Source: Epiperipatus broadwayi | Lineage: Eukaryota > Onychophora > Udeonychophora > Euonychophora > Peripatidae | DNA: 64,000 nucleotides | Direction of reading: 5' to 3' | NCBI GenBank assembly: GCA_028023455.1 | Contig: JAQFVV010007224.1 | Coordinates: 62,001-126,000, forward strand | In this document: positions 46,285 through 61,020 of the stretch, in pieces | Layout: every line of letters starts with the position of its first letter | Numbering within the stretch: position 1 is the stretch's first letter | Position numbers and translations under genes: made by a program | Notes under the pieces: model-generated | The model's database searches: none | What the model was told of the DNA's origin: nothing | What the model saw: the letters and a program-made list of their open reading frames with translations, nothing else

Positions 46285-49200
46285 GCGCGAAGGCACACAC
46301 GTAGAAACATATATATGTGAAACAAACACTCTAATCTATATGTAATTAACATATAGCATTCTATTGTTTTTAAATATAGTTACTAACTGTTGTTTATTTC
46401 AATCTTGTTTTGACTGCTTATTTATTTTAAATATTGAACAAATGATCAACAATAGACTGGTTCTATCTATTATTGAAGCATCTGATATGTAAGCTTATTT
46501 TTGTCAACAGTGATGAATGGAAACAGTGAGCTAGTTGTTTGAACGTGGGTGAATGAACAGGGAAATACACAGATAGATATTTAGATATATGCATTGAGAG
46601 ATAGACAATTAGACATTTAATAATTATTAAATTAATAATCAAACATATTTCAGCTGAGTAATAAATTAATATCAATCTGAAATTTCACCCGTGCTGACAA
46701 TGGTAAGCATATATATATATATCAAAGGCAAAGTGGATTCATTTTATTTTATTTTTGATCCTTTCCTCAACACATGAAATGTTATTTGTTCCAATAGGTG
46801 ATCAAGGTTATTTTAGCTTAACCTTTTTGTTTGAAATTTTCAGAATTTAAAAATAATAATGATAAAAAGTTAAGTTAACTTTGTTAATAAATAAAAATAA
46901 TATAAAATAACATTACAAATCTAATGCATTTATAAATCATACTTTTACTAGCTTATTTACGAAACAATTGGTGCAAGAAGTTAATCATTAAACTAATGAT
47001 CTTTTTAAAATGTATTATAAACATTTATATAACACTTATCTGATATAATCAGTGTATATTATCTAACAATAGCTATACCAAAATGAAGAAAGGGAGGGGA
47101 ATAATAATGACTAAACATTTACATCTATATGCGAAAGGGTTAAATAACATCTCCAAACTCATCCTTAACTCATTAATCTAACATCCACTAACTTTAAGAC
47201 ATAAAGACTACATACTTAACTGACTTATTATTAATATTTGGGGCCTTTGCCACCTCATTTAAAAGTAAAAGAAATACAACTATTTCAGCGATATTCTCTA
47301 AAAAAAGTAAATACACTAATCACCCACGATTTCATAAGCAAATAATCAGGAGAGTATAACTCAATCCAGATAATAATTATCCCTCGACCATTTCTACATC
47401 CAAATACACTCAATATATTTCCTACATAAACAAATTTATAAACAGACAAGGTTTTAATTCTCTATTTTTAAAAAAGAACAAATTGCACCAATGAAATGGA
47501 AATACATAAAGTATAATTTTGGAAAAAAATAATAATAATAATTTATAATAGTGCACACACACTCGAACATAAGATTATATATACTCTGATTTCTAAATCA
47601 TATAAGATAATATATTGTCTTATCATAATAATAACAGGTTACATTAGCTTGAAAAAAAATACATTTCTAGTAAACGCAATAAAAAAAAATACCTACCAAC
47701 ATTTAATCATTAAATGTTGAATTGTTTTAAACTTGAAAGTTTGAAATTTTAAATTTTAAATGAAAGTATACACTGCTTCCGATAATAACAATGAATTATA
47801 AAAAAAAATGTTGCTCCTATAGGTTGAAGTATAATCTGACATCAGTTGCGATAGTTTCTTATATTTTAAAATCTTCTAGTAAACATAAGAAACAATATTA
47901 GTATGCAATGAAATTATATTTTTAATTACAAGAAACAAAATCTCAGATTCGGTAAAATAATTCTGGTAAAAGTTTATAACTTTATTCCTTTAGTTTAAAT
48001 GCTTAATATAATTTTTCATTTCCATTGTCAATGATCCCTCTACGCATATGTACGCTGTTATAACCAATTACTAGATAGCGTTAAGTAATGCATTTAATTA
48101 TTCATTTTATGTATATATGCGAATAATGAAGTTCTTTAGTATATAACTATTCTATTAGAAAAACAAGTTAAATTGGATAAATTCTTTCCTTTTAATTTTA
48201 CTTTGCATAATATAAATAGAATTTTTTTTAAACTGAGAGCACATATAAAGTATCTGACAACAGCTTTTAATAAAAAAAATTTAGTTAGCTTCATTTTTAA
48301 TAATTTTATCATTCCGATATTATTTACTTATGGTAATACTTTAAAATAAACTATAAATGATAATCTTATGTGATATTCAATCATTTTAAACATACCAAAC
48401 TTAACTTGTGAGTTGATAAAAAGCCAGATCTGGAACCTTAAAAGATTATTCTTCCCTGTGTTGTATTATTACAATAAGTAGTACGATAGAAAAATCATCC
48501 ACGAGAATAGTAGTAAAATTTCACGATGTTGCTTCAATTATCACTATTTCTTTTAGAGAGTTATTCTATTTTTTATAACTTTTTTTTAACTTCTTCCTTG
48601 GAATCTCCTGTTCCAAGGAGTCTCTTGTTCAAGCTCTCTCACGCCCTCTTTTTTATTATTATGAATTTGGGAACATGCCAGAATTTTCTTACTTATAAAT
48701 ATTAATAATAGAGTATTAAAACAAAAGGCAAAAAAAAAAAAATACTAAATATTAATTTACAAATGTTACCCAATAATATACAGATAATCTTTACCATTTT
48801 AAATATAAGATTATAAACAATACCTAATTAGTAAATAATAAATAAAATATATAAAAAAAATCATTCTAATTAATGATATATGTGGGTATCTATTTTGCTT
48901 TGCTTGTAAATTTTGCTATTATAATTTGGACATTAATAAGTAATTGTATAAAGGATGAACAAAGTGTAAGATGAAGTAAAATGAACATACACCCACAAAT
49001 ACAAGTTAAATCTTGGATTGGAGTAGATAATAAGTTAGAAAACCAATGAATAACACCTGCTATAGCTTTCCTATTAATTTTGCTCTCATACCAACATTCC
49101 CTGATGTTTTTCATCTTCATCTTCCACTACTGGACATATATAACTTAAAATTTTATCAACCTGTACATCCAATTAAAGTTTTAATTTTATTTAAAACCTA

Positions 49201-49307
49201 ATTTTAAATAGTAAATTATATCACAATTCATTTTTCTAAAATAATTATCTCTAGCCATTATTAGCACGAATGTGAACTTCCCATATTTCATCCTGGTGCC
49301 AACCTGG

Positions 49308-49310
<3 letters not shown>
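46285..49310. other. AT-rich DNA, nothing recognised
   Basis: A (CG)n/(AC)n patch at 46281-46300 and a short TA tract near 46710-46722 are the only notable items. The ORFs here are composition-driven. Confidence 0.6.

Positions 49311-49382
<72 letters not shown>
49311..49382. repeat. (TA)n microsatellite, ~72 bp
   Basis: Uninterrupted TA tract. Confidence 0.98.
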
Positions 49383-49387
<5 letters not shown>

Positions 49388-49957
49388 GGGCACAATACTC
49401 CCAATCATTTTAGGTCACAATCAAACTAATCTACCAGTTTGTAAAATTTAATATATGTAAATGCATATATGATAATATGGATGTACTTTAATATGATGCA
49501 TGCTTCTGACTCTATCTCAGCTTATAAAGAATGACAGTCAACTATTAAACAATTGATAGCCATTAACAGCAAAACAAGTAAATTAGACAAGAAGGAGTAG
49601 AAGTTTACCAAATGCACCAGATCTAATAATCATATTCACCATGTGAAATGCACTGTTATGATAAATCTCTGCCTTGCAAGAAAAGTAAAATTAAAGTCAT
49701 ATTTTTCTCCTCATTGAAACCACACATTTCAATAGAGCTTTGTAATTGTGCATGCTAAAAAAAATTCTTTTCAGCTGACAAAAAGGTGAACATGGTTATC
49801 ATAGTTATTAGCATTATGTAATGTTTTCTATGAATAAGTATTGCAAATGGGTCATTAAAATGGTTAGATAGACTTTTAAGGTTATTATTATTGCTTTTAG
49901 ATGTTTCTTTGTTTTAAATATATGGAGTTCAGAAATTAACATTTTGTCCAAATTAAG

Positions 49958-49960
<3 letters not shown>
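49383..49960. other. AT-rich spacer between TA tracts
   Basis: Nothing recognised. Confidence 0.6.

Positions 49961-50051
<91 letters not shown>
49961..50051. repeat. (TA)n microsatellite, ~91 bp
   Basis: Uninterrupted TA tract. Confidence 0.98.

Positions 50052-51573
<1,522 letters not shown>

Positions 51574-51663
<90 letters not shown>
51574..51663. repeat. (TA)n microsatellite, ~90 bp
   Basis: Uninterrupted TA tract. Confidence 0.98.
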
Positions 51664-51667
<4 letters not shown>

Positions 51668-51779
51668 TATTGCACAATTTGCAGATTAATAATATTTTAA
51701 ATGTTTTAACTTGCCCAGATCATTTAAAATTATGACAAATATATTCACAGAGGGAAAAACAAAATAAACAAATCAATAA

Positions 51780-52027
51780 ATATTTTTAAACCTATTTTAA
51801 TTATCTCACATTCGGAAAAGTTTAAATATTATCTCACTATGCTGACATCGATAAATAAATCAATAAATGTTTTTTTTAAAAAAAATTGTTTGAAAGATTG
51901 CAATAGATGTACAAATTCTGTTAAGAAAAAATATTTATAAAAAAAAGTATGGATAAACCTATTTTAATCGTCTTACATTCGAAAAACGTTTGAATATGGT
52001 CACTATGCTAGCATCAAACATAATAAT

Positions 52028-52030
<3 letters not shown>
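51780..52030. repeat. Diverged tandem duplication, period ~170 bp
   Basis: AAACCTATTTTAATTATCTC (51789) with ACATTCGGAAAAG-TT-AATAT-TC-CTATGCT-CATC recurs near 51957 as AAACCTATTTTAATCGTCTT with ACATTCGAAAAACGTTTGAATATGG-CACTATGCTAGCATC. The second copy runs into a TA tract (52030-52059). Confidence 0.75.

Positions 52031-52059
<29 letters not shown>
52030..52059. repeat. (TA)n microsatellite, ~30 bp
   Basis: Short TA tract ending the duplicated segment. Confidence 0.95.
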
Positions 52060-52062
<3 letters not shown>

Positions 52063-55000
52063 TTACTTGGAATGTTTTCTCAGGGTATCAGTTTTCTTGT
52101 CATTTTTGCTCTTAAGGATGGAATAAACTTTGAACTAATAGGATAAAATCTAATGGGAGAAAATGTTCGTTTATCCTTTTGTTATTGCTATTTTAATATT
52201 ATAATGTTTTTTTTTTTGTTGTCATGTATTATTCAGGGATTATTTTTTATATACATTTATTGTGGTGTAAAATATAATTTAGTAAGGAAGAAGAAATGTA
52301 TAAAGATATATACATTTATTACACATATTTTTATTATTTTTCCAGTCAAGTGAAAACATAATATTAAATATCATTTATTTAGACAGAGAGAGCTATTTAT
52401 CTCTGCATATTTTTTTAAAAGATTTTAGTATATTATTTAAAGGGTAAACAAACAGACCCAAATTTGTCACAGTTATACACATAATGACCTAATTATTCTA
52501 TTATATGAAATAATTAATATAAGCATTTTTTATTTCTTGATTTTGCCTATGAATAAACATGTCCACTTTAAATATAAAATTTAGGTTGATCAGCATTGCG
52601 TACGTGTCTATGGCTTGCTATAATAAAAGTATAGTTATTATTTTAAAATAATTAATGGTCATTTGACATTTATGTGGATGGTTTGTTTAACAATACATTA
52701 ATAGTTTCTGCATTGGGAAATGGAATATTTATGTTTTCACTTTTATTATTAGGATTATTTTATCTTGCTATTGGATTAATAAGGATTTGTGACAGATTTC
52801 AGCTGATAAGTATGTACCACATATAATGGCATCAAATAGAATAATATTAATATTATGCATGGGCTGATTGATAATCTAACATTGCTGATTAAATGAGGAG
52901 ATGATATTGTTGAGGCTGATTAATAGTTAGTGCTTCGTTAGCATAAATAATCCCAAGAAAGGATATCCATTGTCTGAATTCTATTTTCCTGTGATAAGAC
53001 AATGCTCACACTTATATACCTGGGGAAAGGTATCAGAATTGGCAATATTGTTGTACAACTATCATGTTGTTTTGTAGTGCCTCCTTTTATTGTGTGATCT
53101 TTCATAAGGTTATATAGTTAGTTTTCCACCGGGTACGGTGAAGTTTAGTATTTCCAAATCAAATAGCAAAGATGAGATAGTTAGATTAAGGGACACTGTT
53201 CTATTTATAGTGTATGCCTAATTGAAATAGTGTCTTTATGATATTGTAGGATCTTCATACGCATATAAACACATCAACCCAAAACTTATTAGTGATTGTA
53301 GAACTTCTACATGAAAGAGCAAAAGATGCACATGGACAATGTGGATTTATCTTCATCAAGCAGTGAGTCGCTGATGGATTGGTAAGATAAGTTAACTATT
53401 AAACAATTAGGTTGTGGACATAGACAATGTTGGGGGTGCCATGTGTGCATTTAACTTATGATGTCTGTTCCACATCAATACAATGAATCTGTTTATAGTA
53501 AATGATAATAAATTATTAATTGTGCTGCATATGATAATTGCCCTTATGATATCTAGACAAATAAAATAGCTACAGTTTAATACACTAAATTTTAATGTAG
53601 AGTTTTAGATTTAAAATGTAAGGGATATTCCAAAGACCTAAATATATTTATTTTATAATTTAAATGCTAAGTTATCTTAAAGAAAATTCAACGATCTTAT
53701 TCTATGATATAGAATAATAATAGAAACATATCCAATAATAACAGTGATACTATGAATAGCACTGCATTAATTTGTCTTATTTAAAATGTGTATAGTCAAT
53801 GGGATACCAGTTATTTTAAATCGCTAATTTTATTTAATGAATTAATCTTATTTCATGTAAGGTGTCTGAAATAAAGTTGTAAATAATGTAAATACCTTTT
53901 GTTGTGTTAAAAATTTATTAGTTGTCAGTAGTCTTATTGCTAATCAACCCCCACACACATTATTATTGTAATTGCTATCGAGACATCATATGATTATATT
54001 GAAATCATCATCAATCAATATAGTATGATTAACTATATGTTGGTTTATCATAATAATTTTGTTAAGCCCTATAATTTCCAGATACCTCTAAGGCATCCTT
54101 ACTTAATAATTAAATATTACTAACTTAGAGTGTACATTATTTTAAATGGGATACTAAAAGATAAACGCAATATATTGGTTTAATCAGTTTATTTAAACCC
54201 ACAGAACTATCATTCACTGATCTTGATCACATTGTTTATAATTAATTGAGAAAGGAAGTTGGTAAGTTATTGTATTTAGCTATTGAAAAGTTATTCATCT
54301 TTCTTAAAGCTCCAAGTATATAATAGTAATGGAGTTTATAAAGATTCTTTGAAATTAATAAATATTCTTTGTTAATTCGATTTGGTTTCAAGAGCTGTTT
54401 TGTGCATTTTATTTGGGTAGTGGCAAAATCATTCTTACTGGCAGAAGTATATCTTATATAACAACCTTTAAGATATGTGAACTCTGAGAAGAATAAGTTA
54501 TATTAATCTGCTGTATAGGATTTGAATTTATGGTAAATTTTATACCTAGTTAATTATTGTAGTAGGATTTGAGTTGTGTTACACACACTGTTTTATTAAA
54601 AAGTCAACCAAACTTTAAAGTATAAATTGCTTATTTTGTCTTAAATATATAGCTTGTTTTGACATTTTGGTGAGTCTTCTGGTTTTGGTAAGCTTGAAAT
54701 CTTTATTGTATTTAGTAATCTTATGATTATTTAATTCAATATCAATTAGAGTCTGGATGTCATCTTCCATCATCATCATTCTTCTCATCTGTCATTTCAA
54801 TCTTTCTTTATTTCTTTTATCCTATTTCATTATTTTAATTAACTCACCATTTACTAGCTCTTATTTCACCATCATCCCAATTATACATTAACCCTTATTC
54901 TACCATCATCTCAATCATTCATTATTCTGATACATTTTCATTCTTTTCTCTTCATTCTCAAACCCCTTTCATTTTATTATTTAATTATTACTTATCTTCA

Positions 55001-55468
55001 TTATCCATTTATTCATCTACCTCTTAATGTACTTCTTATTTAATATATAATTGTAATTTCAAATTCATTCTATCGATCTAATTATTAGTTATTTATTGGT
55101 TTGCCGAATATTAATGTTTTATTTGTTTGTGGATTTTAAAGCTAGTTTGACCAGAAGTTATTATCTTCATTAATCATCTTTAGATCTTCAATAAGTTTAT
55201 AGTTTCATGTGAGCTTAGTCAATAAAGAAATCATCTCTTTAGTTTAACATTATTTTTAGGCGTATATTCTAGATTAGTTGTAGCTAGGAAGGTTATAGAG
55301 GAGCATATGGCTCCAAATGTATAATTTGACTGGCTAGATTAGTAGGATGTTTGTAGGGGGGATATGACGCCCAAGTGTATAGGCCGATTGCTTAATTGGA
55401 GGTGGCAAGATACAAGATAGCAGTGTGTGAGACAAGTTGAATGATGATTGCTGACTATAATGGGGTGG

Positions 55469-55470
<2 letters not shown>
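52060..55470. other. AT-rich DNA without a supported gene
   Basis: One small candidate is worth naming: 53311-53383 on the plus strand opens with ATG, reads MKEQKMHMDNVDLSSSSSES and ends at GGATTG|GTAAGATAAG, a good splice-donor match, so it could be a first exon. 54760-55020 is pyrimidine-rich, with repeated CATCATC and CATTC words. Nothing else recognised. Confidence 0.5.

Positions 55471-55545
<75 letters not shown>
55471..55545. repeat. (TA)n microsatellite with an A7 interruption
   Basis: TA tract split by AAAAAAA at 55511-55517. Confidence 0.97.
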
Positions 55546-55548
<3 letters not shown>

Positions 55549-55760
55549 TTTATTTAATAAATTGATGTCTTACCAAAATTCAACTATGTGTATATGGATA
55601 TATGTATGCATATAGAGATGGATAAAGATGTATATACTTTTTCTTGTATTTATTTAAAAAATGACTATCATATCAAAATTGAATTATATGTATGTGAATG
55701 TATATGTCCATATAGAATTTGATAAAGATATATATATTTTTTTTTTGTATTCATTTGTTA
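55546..55760. repeat. Tandem repeat, ~100-bp period, two units plus start of a third
   Basis: GTATTTATTTAA starts units at 55546 and 55646, and GTATTCATTTG starts a third at about 55748. Each unit contains CAAAATT-AA-TATGT, GTATAT, CATATAGA and GATAAAGAT-TATATA in order. The units are moderately diverged and directly follow the TA tract. Confidence 0.85.
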
Positions 55761-56029
55761 ATGTGTAGAAAACATGAATTGAAACCTACCTCACTGATAT
55801 TTTTCTACCTCTGGTGTAATGTCTCCTAGCAGCATGGGTATTATTTATCTATACTTTTGAAAGTGTTTATTATTTTATATGTGTGTATCATATGCACACA
55901 AAAATTCAGTAGGAGTGCAGACAATAAGAAAATATTAAATGCGAAAGATGTGCTCTTATTGCACAAAAATTAATGATAAGAAAAGCAGTGTTCTTTTATT
56001 ATGCATTAATGTATTACAGATTAATCTTA

Positions 56030-56215
56030 AATCTGGGTTACAAGATATTTTAAAAGACCCAGAAAGCGACCATGTGCAAGATGGATGGGTGAAATAAGGC
56101 AGTGAGAGGGGATTGTGTGGAGAAGTGAAGCTAAAGATCAGAGAAGATTGATCGAACTTGGAGAGACCTTCGTCCTGCAGTGGACTGATTATGGTTGATG
56201 ATAATGAATATAATT
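56030..56215 (+). mobile_element. RTE LINE 3'-end fragment, plus strand
   Basis: Homologous to 24005-24165. AAAGACCCAGAAAGCGACCATG, GAAGTGAAGCTAAAGATCAG, AGAAGATTGATCGAACTTGG, AGAGACCTTCGTCCTGCAGTG, then GGACTGATTATGGTTGATGAT. It encodes the C-terminal RTE tail in broken frame and ends at the GATGAT-type tail. It is 5'-truncated, as is usual for LINE copies. Confidence 0.88.
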
Positions 56216-56229
56216 TTGTAAACTAGGCT

Positions 56230-56410
56230 GTAATCATCATCATCATGCATTATCAATCCACTAAAGGGTGATAGTCTCTCCAAGCTCAATCAATCTTCTC
56301 TGATCTTTAGCTTTACTTCTCCACATCACCCCTGCTCACTGACTTTTTCATCCATCAATCTCACATGTGATCTCTTTCTGTATATTTACAATCTCTTGGC
56401 TATGGTGGAT
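56230..56410 (-). mobile_element. RTE LINE 3'-end fragment, minus strand
   Basis: The reverse complement of this stretch matches the preceding fragment and 24005-24165 (CATCATCATCATG tail, then ATAGTCTCTCCAAGCTCAAT, TCTGATCTTTAGCTTTACTT and CTCCACATCA). The two fragments lie tail to tail with about 20-30 bp between their GATGAT tails. Confidence 0.88.
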
Positions 56411-57887
56411 TATGACACAAAAAATATACAATTAAATATTTTATTTGCTAAAATAATTATCATTAGTTTTATTCTGTTACTTTAGAAATATAACATATTT
56501 TATTCTTAGTTAAATTTAATATATTTTTTTTCTACAAAAGACAAAATGATTTTTTTCTCTCTTTTTCATGACAAGAAAAAAAATTTCTTGCATAATCTTC
56601 TGCTAATTAAAATCCATTGCAATGGATGTGTAAATTCTGTTTTCAGAGAACTTTAAACTTTCAAATGACCTTGGATTTTTGGAAAAATGGATGCTTGGGT
56701 AATAGTCTGGGATATATAAAAAAGGGAAATGTTTTTACAAAAAAGGACTTCATTTTAACTCCACTGAACCTCATTTACCTTAATGATTTCATTTGTACAA
56801 TTTTGTTTACAAGCTGATTCTTCCTAGACCCCAGTTTGAAAGTGAAAAACATTATTAATTTTCTGGAACATGGAAATGTAAAATGACAGTAATGAGGTAC
56901 ATCTTCCTTGCTCTTTAATTAACTATTTTTAAATTCTAAAGCCATAATTTGAAATGCATATGTGTGCCTATTTTCTAAACAATTTAAATTTAATTTCTAA
57001 CATTAATAAAGTAATGGAAATATGGATTTATATTTCAAAATAATTTTACTTATGTCTTAATTGTAATAGTGGAGAAGTAGCTGAAATGTATAAACTCTTT
57101 ATTATTCTGGAAAGGTTATGAACTCTGTCACTAGACACCTCAGAAACTCTTTATTAATAAATTTTGCTAACTATAAAGGAATGAACATTAAACGGAAGGA
57201 TGTGTGTAAATAATTTATGCTATCCTGCTTTATTATTATTATTGTTAAAACATTTACTTGATCATTTGTACTTAAAAACTAAAAACAAATGTGTAATGTA
57301 TAATTTAATGGATTAATTAATAACTTTCTTTTTCAATATTCTGGAATAAATGGATAGAAGAGCATAAAACTGAATATGGATTTCTTTTATTTATTGTTCT
57401 CATTTGCAGTTGAAGTTTCTTATTAAAATGTGTTATCCACAAACGTATGTGAATTTCAGTGGATTTTATAAACTTATTACTTATGCACTGTGCAAATGTC
57501 TTTTAAACTCGGAGTAAATGCTTGAACATATTTAATGACTTAAAAAAAAATTATTGCTATATCTGCATTGTAATAAATTTTTATTGCTATGATAAAGAAT
57601 TATCAAATGTAATATTACTAGTGATTTCATTAGCTATTGCTAAAAACATTGAAATGCTGCTAAATTGGATCCAAATTAATATTATTTATCTCCCTGCAGG
57701 AACTTGTTAAATTTTTGTCAATGTTTGGTTTTATACCAGTTATTGTCATCATCTAGTACATGTCTAAAACATGTCATTTACGGACTGTAAATAAACTTTT
57801 GTTTCCATCAAGAAAAAAAGAGACTTTAATGATTATTATTATTTGTTAGCATTTAATAGATAGATGGTTATAAAAAATTAACTTATG
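56411..57887. other. AT-rich spacer, no supported gene
   Basis: ORFs at 56617-56817 and 57522-57710 show no family features. Nothing else recognised. Confidence 0.55.
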
Positions 57888-58121
<234 letters not shown>

Positions 58122-58852
58122 TGTTTCTCTTCAAGAATGTCTCACATGGCATAATATGGAAAAATATTATACTAGGTAATTAGTATTATTTTAATATAAT
58201 TTTTATTGTGTGCTTATATTTCTATATGTGCATGTTAGTTATAGAAACATCCATTCGCTATTAAAGGGTGAACAGCTTGTTTTTGAAAAGAGCTCATTAT
58301 ATAAAATTTTATTGTTTATCTTTGCATTTTTTAAGAAGCTATAAATTTTTATTTCATAATAATTATTTAACCCAGAATTTAAAGATTTGTTGTTTATCCC
58401 AAACCAAGCTTTTATTTCAATTTTGTGCTAATGCAAAATGCATTCAAGAAAATTATTTTGTCTTTGCTTGCTAGAAGTTATATTTGCCTCACTTATTTAA
58501 TAATAATTAGTATATTCCCAAGTGAAAAATATTATGCTTGTCAGAAATGAGAGATTTATTCATTATTACCATTACAGTTTATTAATTATTATCATTACAG
58601 TATTTCTTACCAAAATGATTTGAAATTGTTTGTGTTATTATGCTCATATATACATGTCTGTTATTTAATCTAGCTATAATAATGTTTGAATTGAAAGTAA
58701 AAAGATAATTTAACGCCTATTGGTTTTGGACAATGAAAAATGTGCCAAGAGAAGTTGAAAGATTAGAGATAAATTTGTGTAAATTTATTATTTCTTTATT
58801 AAGCTTAGATTGAAATGTATTTAGTTGCTATGCAGAATGAAGTTATTTATGT
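58122..58852. other. AT-rich spacer
   Basis: Nothing recognised. The ORF at 58268-58474 is unsupported. Confidence 0.6.
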
Positions 58853-58986
58853 TATATAGTATATGGGATCGAGATAAGCTCTCCCTTAATTTATTTGAGC
58901 ATTTGACATGGGTGGATTATATAGTATATTATCTGGGATTAAGGAAACTCTCCCCTAGTTTGTTGAAGTATTTGTTAGGAGTAGAT
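58853..58986. repeat. Diverged tandem duplication, ~65-bp units
   Basis: TATATAGTATAT starts units at 58853 and 58918. Both continue GGGAT-GA-AA-CTCTCCC-TA-TTT-TTGA-ATTTG and end GG-GTAGAT or GGTGGAT. Confidence 0.75.
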
Positions 58987-59699
58987 TACATCCTCCAGAT
59001 TTAGTAGTTGTATTTATGAATTATAGGATAAGAAGCCAAGTAGTATATTTCCCTTATTTTGGTGATGAGACTGTGTTTACACCTGTTTGTTTTAAGTCTC
59101 AGAAGTGAGACTTGGGAGCTATTGCGTATTGTTATTTAAATGATTAGAGTTATGAAAGTCTTTTTTCCTCATGTGCCTTATGGAATGTTTTCCCTCTTTT
59201 ATTCATAGCCAAGTGTGAGATAGTTTGTTGATAAAAAAGGAAAATAAAAGTAGAATTGATTTTTCTCACAAAACAGTGGAAGTAGAATTTGTGTTAAAGC
59301 TTGGTTGGCCATAGTCATCATCCGTATTATGATAGTTTTCCCAATTTCATAAGTAAACTAATTGGATTTAGTTATATTAATTGTTTTATAACAGATAGCA
59401 TAATTCAGATACATGCATAAATTATTAATTTAGAAGGTATGGAGAAATCCATTATTAATGTGTAACTCTTTAATTATTGTTTCAAATCATTTTAAATTAA
59501 TTATTTAGACTTCATACCATCAACACTCAAAATGTTCCATCCTCATTTGAATGAGTAAGCAAGAAAAGACAAAGTGTAGCTAATTAATAGAATTATTCAT
59601 TTAATTTGTAGAGTATATTTTGACCTCTAACTCCTATTTTCACTCTTACTCTTAGATTTAAACCCTGATAATTTTATTGATGTTCATTTGAAGTAAAAT
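58987..59699. other. AT-rich spacer
   Basis: Nothing recognised. Confidence 0.6.
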
Positions 59700-60020
59700 G
59701 CCAGAAATTATAATTTCATCTTATAATTTAGTGTCAGTATTTAATAGAGTTTTATTTTTCATGAGTGTATCAGAAGTGATTGATAGCTTGGGTGTTTTGA
59801 AAATAAAATACCAAATATAGAATAAATTTTTATTTAATTATCTTAGTGTAGTATTATAATGTTTTTGTGTCATGTGTTTATCAGAATTAACTGATAGCTT
59901 GAGCAAATTTTGTAAGTCAAACTTCAAGAAGTTTAGTTTTGTGCTATTATTTTAGTACTGAAATTATAATGTTTCTTCCATAAGACTATCAGAATGCACT
60001 GATAGCTGGCATATGTTAAA
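59700..60020. repeat. Three-unit tandem repeat (~110 bp) with palindromic core
   Basis: The core TATCAGAANNNANTGATAGCT occurs at 59768, 59879 and 59987 (spacings 111 and 108 bp), each preceded by an ATTATAAT-type word 30-60 bp upstream. TATCAG and CTGATA within each core are inverted, so the core itself can pair. Outside the cores the units are much diverged. Confidence 0.75.
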
Positions 60021-60180
60021 TAAAATATAGAAAGTTATTTTTATGTTATTTGCTCTTATGTAGACCATTTGACCAATGATGTTAAAAACATTCCAAACCT
60101 GTGCATGCATAAATTATAAAACCCAAAGCTTGTTTAAATTATCTTGTAAGGAAATGTTTTATTTACTAAACGTTTTTTTT

Positions 60181-60280
60181 AAAGTGTCATAGCATCAGCC
60201 AGGACATGAACCCAGAACCCGGGCAACTGCCTGCAAGTGCAAGGCAGTCGCGCTGACTTCTCAATCCCCAATGCAAGACA
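60181..60280 (-). repeat. tRNA-like SINE head, alanine-tRNA-like
   Basis: On the minus strand it reads GGGGATTGAGAAGTCAGCGC (acceptor and D-arm-like). Next comes a strong stem-loop CTGCC-TTGCACT-TGCAGGCAG resembling an anticodon arm, then GGGTTCATGTCCTGG, which fits the Pol III B box GGTTCRANNCC at all but one position. The acceptor 3' strand does not pair cleanly, so it is a tRNA-derived SINE head or tRNA pseudogene and not a working tRNA. Confidence 0.5.
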
Positions 60281-61020
60281 TTTACTTAAAGTTGTGTTCA
60301 GAATTCTTCTTTGATATGCATTTGTATTTCATATTTCCACAAATGCATACACATTTACATATCTAATATGACATGATTGCACTATTCCATAATTTAATGA
60401 TGATCATGTTCAAATCTGATGATGTTGCTTCTCTTGATCCAGACACTGTATGAAATGTTGATTATTTAATGATTTTCTGAAAATTTTATCATTTACTTAT
60501 TATTTAGATGACGAATTGAAATCAAAATGCACCCTATTTCTTTCATTATCTAACTACCATTATTTTGTTAAGATATTGCTTAATTTGTATCATCACTTTT
60601 GTAATATTAATTAATACTTGTGGAAAGTAAAGATTTAGAACTAAATCATGCAATAAATTAATTCCCTGAGATATTGACTTATTATTTAGATTAGACATTA
60701 ATTTAGTTAATTAGTTTAAATTACTGTACAATTAAAAGTTAAGTAATGTTATGTTTATTTTGTATTTAACTCCAATTTGCTATACAGTATAGTTAATCAG
60801 CATTACATCTTTTATTTATTAATTTAATTTTCTCCCATAGTAGAGGTTGTTTAATGCATTTGGATGATGGAATGAGATGAGGCATAGACTATAACTTTTC
60901 AGTTTAAATGGAAGAACTTTACAAATTCCAATTATTTACTTATCTTAGAACTTAATAGATGTTTTGTTCCTATTAATCAAAATGTTTCATCCCACATCTA
61001 ATATACATTTTACACTTTGT
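60281..61020. other. AT-rich spacer
   Basis: Nothing recognised. Confidence 0.6.
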
